The notes beneath the pieces were generated by a model. That model did not search any database. It was not told the origin of the DNA and was given only the letters and a program-made list of their open reading frames with translations. Source: Phycisphaerales bacterium (lineage in GTDB: Bacteria; Planctomycetota; Phycisphaerae; Phycisphaerales; UBA1924). From it: DNA of 64,000 bases. Both the position numbers and the translations under genes were made by a program. The stretch covers positions 1 to 64,000 of the forward strand of contig JADYXW010000045.1 in the NCBI GenBank assembly GCA_020853975.1. The letters run 5' to 3'. Of the stretch, positions 33,211-41,986 are shown piece by piece; position 1 is the stretch's first letter; the number at the start of each line of letters is the position of its first letter.

Positions 33211-33764
33211 AGAAGCCCGTGAGCCAGTCGGTGAGCCAGTCCAAGAGGCCATCCTCCCCAGCTCGCGTCCGATCATTCAGAAAACGCCTCGCCGCCGCCT
33301 CGCTGGTCGTCTTTGACTTCGACGGCGTGATGACCGACAACCGCGTGCTCACGCTGCAGGACGGCACCGAGGGCGTCTTCTGCGACCGTTCCGACGGCCT
33401 GGGCATCGGGATGCTCAAGAAGGCCGGTGTGCCGATGCTGGTGCTCTCGAAGGAGCCCAACCCGGTCGTGGCCGCCCGCTGCCGCAAGCTGCAACTGGAA
33501 TGCGAGCAGGGCATCGACGACAAGGTGGCGAGGCTGGATGCGATTCTGCGTGAACGGGGGCTCACGTGGACGAGCGTTATCTACGTGGGCAACGACGTGA
33601 ACGACGTGCCCTGCATGTCGCGGGTGGGGCTGGCGATCGCGGTGGCGGACGCCTATCCGCCCGCGCTCAAGGTGGCGAAGTTGGTGACCACCCGCCCCGG
33701 GGGCAGGGGAGCCGTTCGCGAGGTCTGCGATTGGCTGCTGGCGGCGGGGGCAGGGAAGCCCTGA
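33207..33764 (+). CDS. KdsC-type HAD phosphatase
   Basis: This 185-aa protein shows the HAD motifs: VFDFDGVMTDN (nucleophile Asp and general-acid Asp), LVLSKEPNP (motif II-like), DDKVARLD (Lys) and GNDVNDVPCM (motif IV). The short cap-less size is like KdsC, which removes phosphate from KDO-8-phosphate, or the phosphatase domain of NeuA-like enzymes. It lacks a neighbouring KdsA/KdsB, so the substrate is open. The GTG start overlaps the preceding stop (GTGA). The extreme N-terminus contains a VSQSVSQS repeat. Confidence 0.75.
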   Translation: MKKPVSQSVSQSKRPSSPARVRSFRKRLAAASLVVFDFDGVMTDNRVLTLQDGTEGVFCDRSDGLGIGMLKKAGVPMLVLSKEPNPVVAARCRKLQLECEQGIDDKVARLDAILRERGLTWTSVIYVGNDVNDVPCMSRVGLAIAVADAYPPALKVAKLVTTRPGGRGAVREVCDWLLAAGAGKP

Positions 33765-33786
33765 GGCCCGTTCTCGGCCCCTCGCG

Positions 33787-33804
33787 GGGCGGCGCAGGCC
33801 GCCC
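33787..33804 (+). terminator. GC-rich hairpin after the KdsC-like gene
   Basis: GGGCGGC-GCAG-GCCGCCC forms a perfect 7-bp stem 23 bases after the stop of the phosphatase. There is no immediate T-run, so it could be a non-canonical terminator or a pause site before the secretion operon. Confidence 0.35.
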
Positions 33805-33931
33805 GGCCCGCGCCGACGCGGGGCCAATTTCGACATTTGCTGGGCACCCCGCATCCGGCGCGTAGGATTGCCGGTACACCCCCGCGGGCGTGCTCACGCC
33901 CCGCAGAAAGGTGATACAGGAGGATCGGCAG

Positions 33932-34345
33932 ATGGACCTTCGCAAGGCGGTTCGTGCGGCGTCGCGCGGCTTCTCGCTCCTGGAGCTCATGCTCGTGCTC
34001 GCCATCATCGGCATCCTCATGTCGGTCGTGGCCATCAACGTCCTGGGCGCGGGCGACAAGGCGAAGATCAAGGCCAGCAAGGCCAGCATGGACACCATCA
34101 AGCAGGCCCTCACCACCTACAACCTCAACCACAGCGCCTATCCGCCCGCGCTCGAGACCCTCCGCACCGTCAAGGAGCTGGACCCGAGCAAGCCCCTGAA
34201 GGACGGCTGGAACCGCGACTTCTTCTACAACCTCACCTCCAACAACAAGGACCGCCCCTTCACGCTGTTCTCCGCGGGGCCCGACGGCAACACGGGGACA
34301 GAGGACGACATCGACGTCTGGACGATGTACGAGGACAAGAGGTAA
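33932..34345 (+). CDS. gspG: type II secretion major pseudopilin GspG-like
   Basis: A 137-aa protein has a class III leader SRG|FSLLELMLVLAIIGILM, the long hydrophobic helix, and a C-terminal globular part with DGWNRDFFYNL and SAGPDGNTGTEDDIDVW. This last is the calcium-binding loop typical of GspG. The start is ATG at 33932 with AGGAGG 8 bases upstream. It forms the bulk of the periplasmic pseudopilus. It is the first gene of an eight-gene run with H/I-, J-, K-, C-, L- and M-like genes and a TPR lipoprotein. Confidence 0.92.
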   Translation: MDLRKAVRAASRGFSLLELMLVLAIIGILMSVVAINVLGAGDKAKIKASKASMDTIKQALTTYNLNHSAYPPALETLRTVKELDPSKPLKDGWNRDFFYNLTSNNKDRPFTLFSAGPDGNTGTEDDIDVWTMYEDKR

Positions 34346-34384
34346 CGCCGGCGCACCGCCCGGCGCGACATCCGGAGGATGTCA

Positions 34385-35005
34385 ATGCCGCCAACCCGCG
34401 CCCGGGTCCGTGCCCGACCCGGGTTCACATTCCTGGAGACAGTCGCCGCCGCCGCGCTCCTGGGCATCCTCGCCGCCGCAGTTTTCGGCGCGCTCAACGC
34501 GATGGTCTCGTCGCAGAGCCGCATGCGTCAGCGGCTGGCGTGCGCGGAGCTTGCGAACCGCATCATCCTGATGTACCTGGACGACAAGGAGACCATGCCC
34601 CCCAGGGGCGTGAGCATCCCGTACGCGGGCTCCGAGTATCGCTGGGAGATGACCGAGCGCCCTGTGGAGATTGTCGCCGCCAGGCCCGACGTCGCGGCGG
34701 AGCGCGCGGTGGAGAACCGTGGGCTGCGCCTGGACCGCATACAGAACGTCACGGTGCGTGTGTGGCTCGATGATGGCTCGGGCCAGGCCGCGGCGTTTAC
34801 CGAGGCCGGGCCCTTCGCGGTGCTGACCCGCATGGTGGACCCCATCGGCCGGGCGATGCGCAACCCGGACTCCGCGGAGTACCTGCTGCGGGACCCCAAC
34901 TCCCCCCGCTTCCAGGAGTTCATGTCCGACCTGCAGCGATTCAGCAGCTCGGGTCGGGGCTCGGCGAGGCCGGGCCCGGCGGCGCCATCAGGGAGCGGCA
35001 AGTGA
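34385..35005 (+). CDS. minor pseudopilin, GspH/GspI-like
   Basis: A 206-aa protein with an N-terminal pseudopilin signal (RPGFTFLETVAAAALLGILAA, G|F cleavage, Glu+5) and a globular C-terminal domain that I cannot assign to H or I. The start is the ATG at 34385, six bases after a GGAGG; an ATG at 34379 is directly on the Shine-Dalgarno. Minor pseudopilins form the tip complex with J and K. Its TGA overlaps the next GTG. Confidence 0.75.
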   Translation: MPPTRARVRARPGFTFLETVAAAALLGILAAAVFGALNAMVSSQSRMRQRLACAELANRIILMYLDDKETMPPRGVSIPYAGSEYRWEMTERPVEIVAARPDVAAERAVENRGLRLDRIQNVTVRVWLDDGSGQAAAFTEAGPFAVLTRMVDPIGRAMRNPDSAEYLLRDPNSPRFQEFMSDLQRFSSSGRGSARPGPAAPSGSGK

Positions 35006-36123
35006 GGCACCGCCGCGCCTTCACGCTCCTTGAGACCGCCTTCGCCGCCGTGATCGGCGCGATCATCGTGCTGGTCGTGATCGGCATGATGGCGTCGATG
35101 GAGCGGACAGACCGTCTGCTCGCGGCCCGGGCGGAGCAGTCGGGCGATCTGCAGCGCGCACGCATCGTCATGCAGCGGGTGTGCGGCAACTTCCTGATGT
35201 CGAACAAGCTGCCCCCCAGGGCGGCGGACCCCGCGACAGACCCCAAGCAGCCGGCGGCACGCGCGTCGCGCCGCGAGGCCGACAGGGCCCAGAGCCCCAT
35301 CACCCCGCGCATCATCCTGGACGCGGACCCCGCGTACCCCGGGGCCCTCATGTCCCGCTCCGACGGCACGGGCGACCGCTTCGTCGTGCAGAGGTTCGAG
35401 GTTGTGGTCTCCGACCCGCCGGTGCCGTCCACCGAGCGCGACGCGTGGAGCATGATCCGAGCCGGCGTTCCCATGCGCCGCACCGACCGCGAAGCCCGCG
35501 CCCGCGAACGGGCGGCGGAAAAGCCCGCCGACCGCGACGACCAGGCCGGCGGCGGGGCGGCGCTCCGCGCCGCGCTCTTCGAGGAAGAGGCGCAGGGCAT
35601 GGTGCGTGCGGTCCGCGGTGCCATCGAGTTTCACCCGCAGGAGCGCCGTGCCGCGCAGGGCCGGCTCGAGGACCTCAAGCGTGCCTCGGGCGAGACCTTC
35701 GAGACCCCGACGCTGTGGGCGATGTGGTGGGTCCCGCTGCCTCCCCGCGGCGACACCATCGAGGACGAGCCGCCGCCCACGGCCATCGCCGGCCTCGATG
35801 AGCCGTTCCTCATCGCGTCCAACATCCGCTTTGCGCGGTTCACGGCGTTCGACGACCGTGAGAAGAAGCTCCGCTTCGCCGCTGCCCGGCGCCAGGAACT
35901 CCCGGCGTACATCGAGCTGGAGCTCGAGACGGGCGCGGGGCTGAGCGTGCACTGGATGTTCGAAACCAGCGGCGCCTCCGGGCCCGAGGTTCCGCCCAGG
36001 CCCACCCCCGCCGACGCCACGGGCAAGGCCGGGCCCGACGCGACGGGCTCGGACAAGCCGCCGACGGGCGAATCGCCCAAGCCCGCTCCGTCCGCCCCCA
36101 AGGACAAGGGGGTGAGCAAGTGA
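35002..36123 (+). CDS. minor pseudopilin, GspJ-like
   Basis: A 373-aa protein with leader RRAFTLLETAFAAVIGAIIVLV (A|F rather than G|F at the cleavage site, Glu+5) and a long C-terminal domain of mixed structure. The last 60 residues are Pro/Ala/Lys-rich. The size is above typical GspJ (about 200 aa). Position between an H/I-like and a K-like gene supports the call. Its start overlaps the previous stop (GTGA), and its own stop overlaps the next start the same way. Confidence 0.65.
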   Translation: MRHRRAFTLLETAFAAVIGAIIVLVVIGMMASMERTDRLLAARAEQSGDLQRARIVMQRVCGNFLMSNKLPPRAADPATDPKQPAARASRREADRAQSPITPRIILDADPAYPGALMSRSDGTGDRFVVQRFEVVVSDPPVPSTERDAWSMIRAGVPMRRTDREARARERAAEKPADRDDQAGGGAALRAALFEEEAQGMVRAVRGAIEFHPQERRAAQGRLEDLKRASGETFETPTLWAMWWVPLPPRGDTIEDEPPPTAIAGLDEPFLIASNIRFARFTAFDDREKKLRFAAARRQELPAYIELELETGAGLSVHWMFETSGASGPEVPPRPTPADATGKAGPDATGSDKPPTGESPKPAPSAPKDKGVSK

Positions 36124-36926
36124 AGCGACGACGCGCGTTCGCGCTCCCCACCATCGTGATTGTGGCGCTCATCTTCGCCGTGATGCTCACGGTGATGATC
36201 GAACGCAACACGGCACAGGCGTTGCTCACGCACAGGCAGTACGAGTCGTACACGTTCTCGCACGCCACCCGGGGTGTGGGAGAGGCCGTCGACGCGTGGA
36301 TCCGCAGCAACCAGTCCCGGCCCATCGCGGACGCGCTGGGGGACGAGGGCTGGGCCTTTGACCTCGAGGCCGATGGCGGAACCACCGTCCGCGTCTACCT
36401 CCACGATGGTCAGGGCTTGGCCCTCGCGGACCTTGCCGGCCTGCGTGCCGATGCACTGGACTCCGGCGTCGAGATTCTCCGGGCCTTGCGGGACCTGCAC
36501 CCGGACCGCGCGGCGAGGCTTGTTCGGCGCGAGGGGCCGCTCGCGGTGAGCGTGAACGCCGCCCCGCCCGAGGTGCTCGAGGCGGTGGTGGACTCTGTCA
36601 TGGCCGGTTCGGGCACGCGCGACATCGTTGCCGAACTGACCGCCGGCCGCGCGGGTCGGGCCCTGGACGACGAGGGCTTGACCCGGATCATCGACGCCAG
36701 CCACGCCGACGGCGACGCCAAGCCCCGGCTCAAGGCCCTGCTCACCGCCAGCCCGATCCTGTGGCGTGTGGAGGCGCAGGCCAGGTCGCGGGCGACTGGC
36801 ATCGTGGGGGACCGATTTGCGGCGTGGGCCGTCATCAGCCGGGGCAGCCGGACGGGGGCGGACCGGGCGGCGGCGGTGCAGAGAACGGTGTCGGTATTCG
36901 GGTGGGAGAAGACCGAAGACCGCTAA
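36120..36926 (+). CDS. minor pseudopilin, GspK-like
   Basis: A 268-aa protein with an N-terminal helix RRRAFALPTIVIVALIFAVM. It has no Glu at +5, as is normal for GspK. The globular domain contains VNAAPPEVLEAVV, a helix-hairpin-like segment characteristic of GspK proteins, though the protein is shorter than the usual 300-330 aa. It caps the pseudopilus tip with I and J. GTG start overlapping the J-like stop. Confidence 0.72.
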   Translation: MKRRRAFALPTIVIVALIFAVMLTVMIERNTAQALLTHRQYESYTFSHATRGVGEAVDAWIRSNQSRPIADALGDEGWAFDLEADGGTTVRVYLHDGQGLALADLAGLRADALDSGVEILRALRDLHPDRAARLVRREGPLAVSVNAAPPEVLEAVVDSVMAGSGTRDIVAELTAGRAGRALDDEGLTRIIDASHADGDAKPRLKALLTASPILWRVEAQARSRATGIVGDRFAAWAVISRGSRTGADRAAAVQRTVSVFGWEKTEDR

Positions 36927-37003
36927 TATGTTGTGAGGCTCCCCGGGCCCGGTTCCGCACGGGATCAGGCCGGCGGAGGATCACGGAAGGTCGGAGCGAT
37001 CGC

Positions 37004-37843
37004 ATGGCACGCGTCATCGATTCTCAGCAGGCGGGCAGGCAGGCACTTGTGGCGCAGGCCGCGTGCGCTCTGGCCATCGTCGCCGGGCTTGGCGTCGTGG
37101 CCGTCGGTCTCCCGGGCGGGATAGACCGCACGTCCCCCTCCACGCTGACGCTGCCGGAGGTTGCAGTGACGCCAACGGGCACGGGGCCGGCGGCCACCAC
37201 TCGCCCGGTGGACGAGGCGGGGATCGATGCGAGGCTGGCGAGATTCTCCAACGCGCCGCGCGTGACCGCCCCGGTGGTCGTCAACACCAACGACGGACAG
37301 CCCGCGCCCTCGCCTTCCGCCGAGTCCAAGTATCTCGGCCCCGTCGCCCTGGGCCCCCGCCTGCTTGCGCTCATGAGCATCCAGGGCAAGCAGCGATTCG
37401 TGAAGGTGGGCGATCAACTGCCGGACGAGTCCCGAGTGGAGGAGATCACACCGACGGAGGTCGTGACCGAGGGGCCACTCGGCAGAAAGACGTACGAACT
37501 CGCCGCGCGCTCGGGCCAGGTTCTCACGCATGCGCCGATCGGCGCTGGGGGCAAGGGCGGCATTCCCCGCACCGCGGCTCCGCCGGCGCCGGTCCCGCCC
37601 GTCACCGCCGCCGCGGTCAACAGCGCGCTCGCCGGCAACTCCAAGGCCAGGCCCGTGCGGCGTCGCCCCGGGGACGCGGACGGCTCCCCCGAGCGGTTCC
37701 AGGAGATCGTCGATCAGGTGAAGAAGTCCGGGGGCGGCGAGACCTCCGAGGACGACCTGATGCAGAAGGCCAAGGCGGTGTTCGAGGAAGAGACCATCAG
37801 AGCCTCGGAATCCAAGGCCACCGAGAAGGGCGGCAAGCAGTGA
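37004..37843 (+). CDS. GspC-like inner-membrane/periplasmic protein
   Basis: A 279-aa protein with one membrane helix near residues 18-38 (ACALAIVAGLGVVAVGL). A Pro/Thr-rich linker follows, then a small beta domain (LLALMSIQGKQRFVKVGDQLPDESRVEEITPTEVV), which resembles the homology region (HR) of GspC/PilP that contacts the secretin. The rest is Ala/Pro-rich and charged. GGAG lies seven bases before the ATG. The call rests on topology, this HR-like segment and position; a PDZ domain is absent. Confidence 0.62.
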   Translation: MARVIDSQQAGRQALVAQAACALAIVAGLGVVAVGLPGGIDRTSPSTLTLPEVAVTPTGTGPAATTRPVDEAGIDARLARFSNAPRVTAPVVVNTNDGQPAPSPSAESKYLGPVALGPRLLALMSIQGKQRFVKVGDQLPDESRVEEITPTEVVTEGPLGRKTYELAARSGQVLTHAPIGAGGKGGIPRTAAPPAPVPPVTAAAVNSALAGNSKARPVRRRPGDADGSPERFQEIVDQVKKSGGGETSEDDLMQKAKAVFEEETIRASESKATEKGGKQ

Positions 37844-39384
37844 GCGCACGAGTCTGCTTCATGCGCCGCACGGACCGCGGCGCCGCGATGAGGCAGCTCC
37901 GCCTCGTCGACCACGCGCAGGACCTTCAATGGCCCGAGCAGGGGCACGCCCCGGGCTCGCCGCAGGATTACCCGACCGCCGCATCGTGGGTCAGGGATCG
38001 GCTGGCGAACTCGCGCTCGGACGCCTCGGTTGCCATGCTGTGCCTGGATGTCGACGGGGGTGTGTGCTCGTGGCTCTCTGCCCCGTCCGCGGATCCCGCG
38101 GTCGTCGTCTCCGCCGCCCGTCTGGGTGCGGAGCCGGGCCGGGTCGGGGGCGGCGCGTTCGACTTTTACGCCCCGGGCGACTTGGACTCAACGATCCAGC
38201 CTCTGGCGGGCGAGGCCGGCGCGACGCGGCTGTCCGTGCTTGCCATCAGCGACGTTCCGGCGAGGCTTCTCGTCGATGCGCTGGACAGCCAGCGGGTCCC
38301 CGTCGAATCTGTTGCCACCCTGTGGCACGCCATCGCGCAGGCCTGGGACCCATCGGCCTCGGTCGACCCGTCCGAAGCGCTCAGCGCGTCGGGGCCCGTC
38401 ACAGGCCTCATCGTCGTGGACCCCGCCGGGCAGCTGGTGTGGTGCTGGTCCCGCGCGGGGGCGCTGCTCGTGGGAGGGTCGATCCGCCTGCCGCTCAGCC
38501 GTGAAGGTGACGCCGAGGAACCCCGACTCGAAGCCGGGGACGCGGCGCGCCTTGCGACGGAGTGGCTCGCGTGGGCGGTGCAGGTCGGCGCTGCGCCGGG
38601 CCGCATCGTCTGCGTCATGACCCCGGGCGAGGACGCCGCGGCGTTCGGACAATCGCTCGCCAAGGCGTGGCCCTCCACACCCGTGGACGCGGTTACCCAC
38701 GAAGACCCCATCGCCGCAACGCTCCGAAGAGCCGCGGCCCGTCTCGAAGGCACCCCCCGCAGCCGCGTACGGACGCCGGACCCGAGCGCGGGGGTCGTGG
38801 GTCTGTCGCAGCGCCCTGTGCGTGCGCACCGGCGGATGCACCTGTGGCGTGCGGTGGCGCTCGCCGCCGGGGCGGGGCTGCTGGCCCTGGCGTCGTGGCG
38901 GCTCTACGCCCGCGCGGACGAGGCCGAGGAATCCGCGAAGGCGTGGAGGTCTCGCGCGGATGAACTGATCCAGGGCGTCTACCCCGAGGCGCTGATCCCT
39001 CAGCCGGGCAAGTCGGCGTTGCAGGTGATGGACGAGGAGATCCTTGCCCGGCGTCGCAACCTGCGCCCGCCCGAGCGCACCGACCAGGCCATGCCCATCC
39101 TCGAGGAACTGGAGACGATCTCGATGGTGCTGGGCAGCGGCAAGTACGCACTGGAGTCCATCGAGCTCAAGTCCCAGGGCTCGGCGCCCACGATCATCGT
39201 CATCGCAGAGTCCACCGCCGACGCCGAAGCCCTCGCGGAAGCGCTGAATCGCATCGGGGGCTCGCACATCTCGCAGTGGTCGCCGGCGTACGCCTCGCGC
39301 ACCGAGGCCGGCGTTTCAAAGGTGCAGGCCACGTTCAGGGGCGAGTGGGTGCCCCCGGCGCCCCGCGCGGGGGGCGCCCCGTGA
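37840..39384 (+). CDS. GspL-like protein (actin-fold plus membrane anchor)
   Basis: A 514-aa protein with a large cytoplasmic N-terminal domain (about 1-330), of the ASKHA type by position. A single membrane helix follows (RAVALAAGAGLLALASWRLY), then a periplasmic ferredoxin-like domain (MPILEELETISMVLGSGKYALESIELK). This is the layout of GspL, which links the secretion ATPase to GspM. GTG start overlapping the GspC-like stop. The N-terminal phosphate-binding motifs are weak, so identification is mainly architectural. Confidence 0.6.
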   Translation: MSARVCFMRRTDRGAAMRQLRLVDHAQDLQWPEQGHAPGSPQDYPTAASWVRDRLANSRSDASVAMLCLDVDGGVCSWLSAPSADPAVVVSAARLGAEPGRVGGGAFDFYAPGDLDSTIQPLAGEAGATRLSVLAISDVPARLLVDALDSQRVPVESVATLWHAIAQAWDPSASVDPSEALSASGPVTGLIVVDPAGQLVWCWSRAGALLVGGSIRLPLSREGDAEEPRLEAGDAARLATEWLAWAVQVGAAPGRIVCVMTPGEDAAAFGQSLAKAWPSTPVDAVTHEDPIAATLRRAAARLEGTPRSRVRTPDPSAGVVGLSQRPVRAHRRMHLWRAVALAAGAGLLALASWRLYARADEAEESAKAWRSRADELIQGVYPEALIPQPGKSALQVMDEEILARRRNLRPPERTDQAMPILEELETISMVLGSGKYALESIELKSQGSAPTIIVIAESTADAEALAEALNRIGGSHISQWSPAYASRTEAGVSKVQATFRGEWVPPAPRAGGAP

Positions 39385-39965
39385 GCACCGCCCCCCTTCC
39401 TGTCGGGCTGGGTGAAGACCAGCGGGCGGAGCTCGCCGCGATCGCGGCGCGCACGCAGCACGCCAACCAGCCCCGCAACCTTGTACTCTTCGCAGGCCTG
39501 CTGACGGCGGTAGCAATCATGGTGCTCTCGTTTGCATGGCGTGCGAACTCCGCCGCCGCCGAGCGGGCCGAGCTCGCCCAGGAGCGGGCCCGGGCCGCGG
39601 CTTCCAAGGCGTCGGAACTCCGAGCCCTGGAGCAGGCGGGGGCCACGCGCAGCAGCGAGGTCAACGAGCCGATCGCGCGCATGCTCTCGCGCATCGAGCG
39701 TGCGGGCGTGGACGCGGGCCTGAAGAACCAGGTGCCCGTGCCGGGGCAGCGGGCGGGCACCGTCGAGAGGCGGCTGGGCACGCGCCAGATGCAGCTCACC
39801 TACCAGCTCCGCGATCCCTCGTTCGAGGCGCTCGCCAGGTTCATGCAGCGGGCCATCCAGGAGGTCCCGGGGCTCGAGGTCTACTCGGTCCGCATCCGTC
39901 CCGAACAGCAGAACTGGTTTCTCGAAGTGGTCTTTTCCCGCTGGGAGCGGGCTGAAGGAGGCTGA
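39381..39965 (+). CDS. GspM-like inner-membrane protein
   Basis: A 194-aa bitopic protein with a short cytoplasmic N-terminus, one membrane helix (LVLFAGLLTAVAIMVLSFAW), a coiled-coil-like Ala/Glu/Arg segment and a ferredoxin-like periplasmic domain (TYQLRDPSFEALARFMQRA). This matches GspM/PilO topology. GTG start overlapping the GspL-like stop. It would pair with GspL in the assembly platform. Confidence 0.6.
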   Translation: MSTAPLPVGLGEDQRAELAAIAARTQHANQPRNLVLFAGLLTAVAIMVLSFAWRANSAAAERAELAQERARAAASKASELRALEQAGATRSSEVNEPIARMLSRIERAGVDAGLKNQVPVPGQRAGTVERRLGTRQMQLTYQLRDPSFEALARFMQRAIQEVPGLEVYSVRIRPEQQNWFLEVVFSRWERAEGG

Positions 39966-40568
39966 ATGAAGGCCCGGGCGTTGCTCCTGCTCACCGCGAG
40001 TCTGCTCCTCCAAGCCTGCGCCGCCGGGCCCCAGGCGACCCCCGCTCCGCGCGATGAGTCCCTCCGTGAGGCCGCCGCGCTCGCCACGCAGGCCGACCGG
40101 GCCATGCGAGCGGGAAGGCACGATTCCGCGATCGACCTCGGGCGTCGCGCCGTCACGCTGCAGCCCAGCCTCGGCGCCGCGTGGAACAACCTGGGCATCT
40201 CGCTGATGGAAACGGGCCAGAACATGGACGCGGTGCAGGCCTTCCAGCGTGCCGCGGACGTCAGCCCCGCCGATCCCAAGCCCTACGAGAACCTGGGCCT
40301 GCTCTACATGCGCGTCGGCTGGGGCGAGGACGCGCTCAAGTACTACGAGCGTTCCCTCGAGCGAGACCCAAACTGGCTCCCGTCGCTCCGCGGGGCGGCG
40401 GCCGCCGCCAAGGCCCTCCTCCGCAGCAGCGAGGGCGGCCTGGAAGTCGTCAGGCGCGGGCTGTTGATCGAGCAGGATTCGCAGTGGCGTCGGGTCTTCG
40501 AGTCCGAGCGCCTGCGCATCACCGGCGAACTCACCGAGCGCACCCGCGCCCTCCGCTCACCCTCCTGA
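39966..40568 (+). CDS. TPR lipoprotein, possible pilotin
   Basis: A 200-aa lipoprotein (LLLLTASLLLQAC, Cys18) with three tetratricopeptide-like repeats from about residue 40 (SAIDLGRRAVTLQPSLGAAWNNLG, then DAVQAFQRAADVSPADPKPYENLG, then DALKYYERSLERDPNWLPSLRG). The overall plan is like PilF/PilW pilotins, which help secretins insert in the outer membrane. Its ATG follows directly on the GspM-like TGA, so it is in the operon. Whether it acts on a secretin elsewhere is inference, since none is in the window. Confidence 0.72.
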   Translation: MKARALLLLTASLLLQACAAGPQATPAPRDESLREAAALATQADRAMRAGRHDSAIDLGRRAVTLQPSLGAAWNNLGISLMETGQNMDAVQAFQRAADVSPADPKPYENLGLLYMRVGWGEDALKYYERSLERDPNWLPSLRGAAAAAKALLRSSEGGLEVVRRGLLIEQDSQWRRVFESERLRITGELTERTRALRSPS

Positions 40569-40580
40569 ACCGAGCACGAC

Positions 40581-41297
40581 GTGCCTGCTTCCACCATCGA
40601 TCTCCCTTCGCCCGAGGCCACGCACGCCCTGGCGCAGGGCATTGCCTCCATCCTCCGGCCGGGCGACGTCCTGACCCTCGAGGGCCCGCTCGGCGCCGGA
40701 AAGACCACCCTCGCCCGCGCCCTCGCGCAGGCGCTGGGCGTGCCACCAAGGGCAGTCTCCAGCCCGACGTTTGTCATCATCAATCACTACAGCGTCCCCA
40801 CGGACGCCACCGGGCCTCTCTCGGGGGGCGAGCTGCTGCACATCGACGCCTACCGCCTGTCCGGCGCGGACGACGCGCCATCGCTGGGTTGGGATGACCT
40901 GTTCGACCCCGTGACCCGCCGCGCCCGGGGGTGCCGTGCCGCCATCATCGAGTGGGCGGAGCGCATCGCGGAGCTCATCCCGGCTGACGAGGTCCGGCTG
41001 ACGCTATCACCCACGGGCGAGGAGTCGCGGCGTGCGGTCCTCACGATCCACGACTCGTGGCTCTCGCGGCCCGGGGTGGGGCAGCTCCTCCAGCGCCCGC
41101 CCACCCGCTGCCGGACCTCCGGACGCTGGGTCAGCCCGACCTCGCTCAGCTACCCATTCTTTGACCAGCGCAGCAGCCACGCGGACCTCTTCGGCTGGCT
41201 CAGCGGGTCGTATCGCACCTCCCGCCAGCCGGATCCGTCCGACGCGGAAGACCGGGCGGACACCGCGGGCGGGAACGACGTGCCGCGGCCGAACTGA
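40581..41297 (+). CDS. tsaE: tRNA t6A biosynthesis ATPase TsaE
   Basis: TsaE is an ATPase required with TsaB, TsaC and TsaD for threonylcarbamoyl-adenosine at tRNA position 37. The Walker A GPLGAGKTTLARALA (about 36-50), SSPTFVIINHY, HIDAYRLSG and IIEWAERI motifs are all present in the first 155 residues, the usual length of the family. A further 80 residues, rich in Pro, Arg and Ser, extend the C-terminus and look unstructured. GTG start, 13 bases after the TPR lipoprotein, so it sits at the end of the secretion operon. Confidence 0.9.
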   Translation: MPASTIDLPSPEATHALAQGIASILRPGDVLTLEGPLGAGKTTLARALAQALGVPPRAVSSPTFVIINHYSVPTDATGPLSGGELLHIDAYRLSGADDAPSLGWDDLFDPVTRRARGCRAAIIEWAERIAELIPADEVRLTLSPTGEESRRAVLTIHDSWLSRPGVGQLLQRPPTRCRTSGRWVSPTSLSYPFFDQRSSHADLFGWLSGSYRTSRQPDPSDAEDRADTAGGNDVPRPN

Positions 41298-41314
41298 GAT
41301 CCGCTCCGCCCTGA

Positions 41315-41320
41315 TACAGT
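41315..41320 (+). promoter_or_regulatory. -10-like hexamer TACAGT for exbB
   Basis: TACAGT ends six bases before the ATG at 41327; preceding bases TGA make an extended -10-like TGATACAGT. It suggests that exbB-exbD-exbD has its own leaderless promoter separate from tsaE. Confidence 0.45.
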
Positions 41321-41326
41321 CCGCGC

Positions 41327-41986
41327 ATGACCCACCACGCATGGACGCTCGCCGAGGGCACGGGCCTCTGGCCCCTGTTTCTGCAGTCCTTTGACGTCTT
41401 CACCGTCGTGCTGCTCGCGGGCTCGCTCGCGGGCGTCACGACGATCTTCCTCTGCCTCTTCGAGATCAGGGCAAACGCCATCGTGCCCGGCCCGGTCGTG
41501 GGCCGTCTGAAGGACCTCGCGGCGAGCGCCCGCTGGGAGGACCTGACGATCCTCGTCCGCGAGGATGACTCGATGGTGTCGCGCGTCATCCGGGCCGCGT
41601 CCGCCTCGGGGGGCGACCGCGCGGCGATCCGAGAGGCCGCCGAACTCGCGGCGAGTGAGGAGTCGGCCCGCTGGTTCCGGAAGATCGATCTGCTCAGCGT
41701 GATCGGCAACCTTGGGCCGCTCGTTGGTCTGGCCGGCACGGTCTGGGGCATGATCCTCGCCTTCACGAGCCTTGGCGACACGCACGGCCAGGCCGGTCCG
41801 GCGGACCTGTCCCTGGGCATCTCCAAGGCACTGTTCCACACGCTCCTGGGGTTGTGCCTCGCGATTCCCTGCCTGCTCGCGTATGGCGTGTTCCGAGGCC
41901 GCGTCGATCGCCTCTGCACCCGCGCCATCGTGGTCGCGGGGGAGATCATCGAGCGTCTGCCGGTCTCCTCAGGAGCCCCTCGTTGA
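41327..41986 (+). CDS. exbB: MotA/TolQ/ExbB proton-channel protein
   Basis: A 219-aa protein with three membrane helices: one near residues 22-45 and two in the second half (LLSVIGNLGPLVGLAGTVWGMILAF and LFHTLLGLCLAIPCLLAYGV), the TolQ/ExbB proton-channel signature. It forms the stator that converts proton-motive force into movement of an outer-membrane system. Followed by two ExbD-like genes, coupled by TTGA and GTGA overlaps. No TonB is in the window. Confidence 0.88.
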   Translation: MTHHAWTLAEGTGLWPLFLQSFDVFTVVLLAGSLAGVTTIFLCLFEIRANAIVPGPVVGRLKDLAASARWEDLTILVREDDSMVSRVIRAASASGGDRAAIREAAELAASEESARWFRKIDLLSVIGNLGPLVGLAGTVWGMILAFTSLGDTHGQAGPADLSLGISKALFHTLLGLCLAIPCLLAYGVFRGRVDRLCTRAIVVAGEIIERLPVSSGAPR

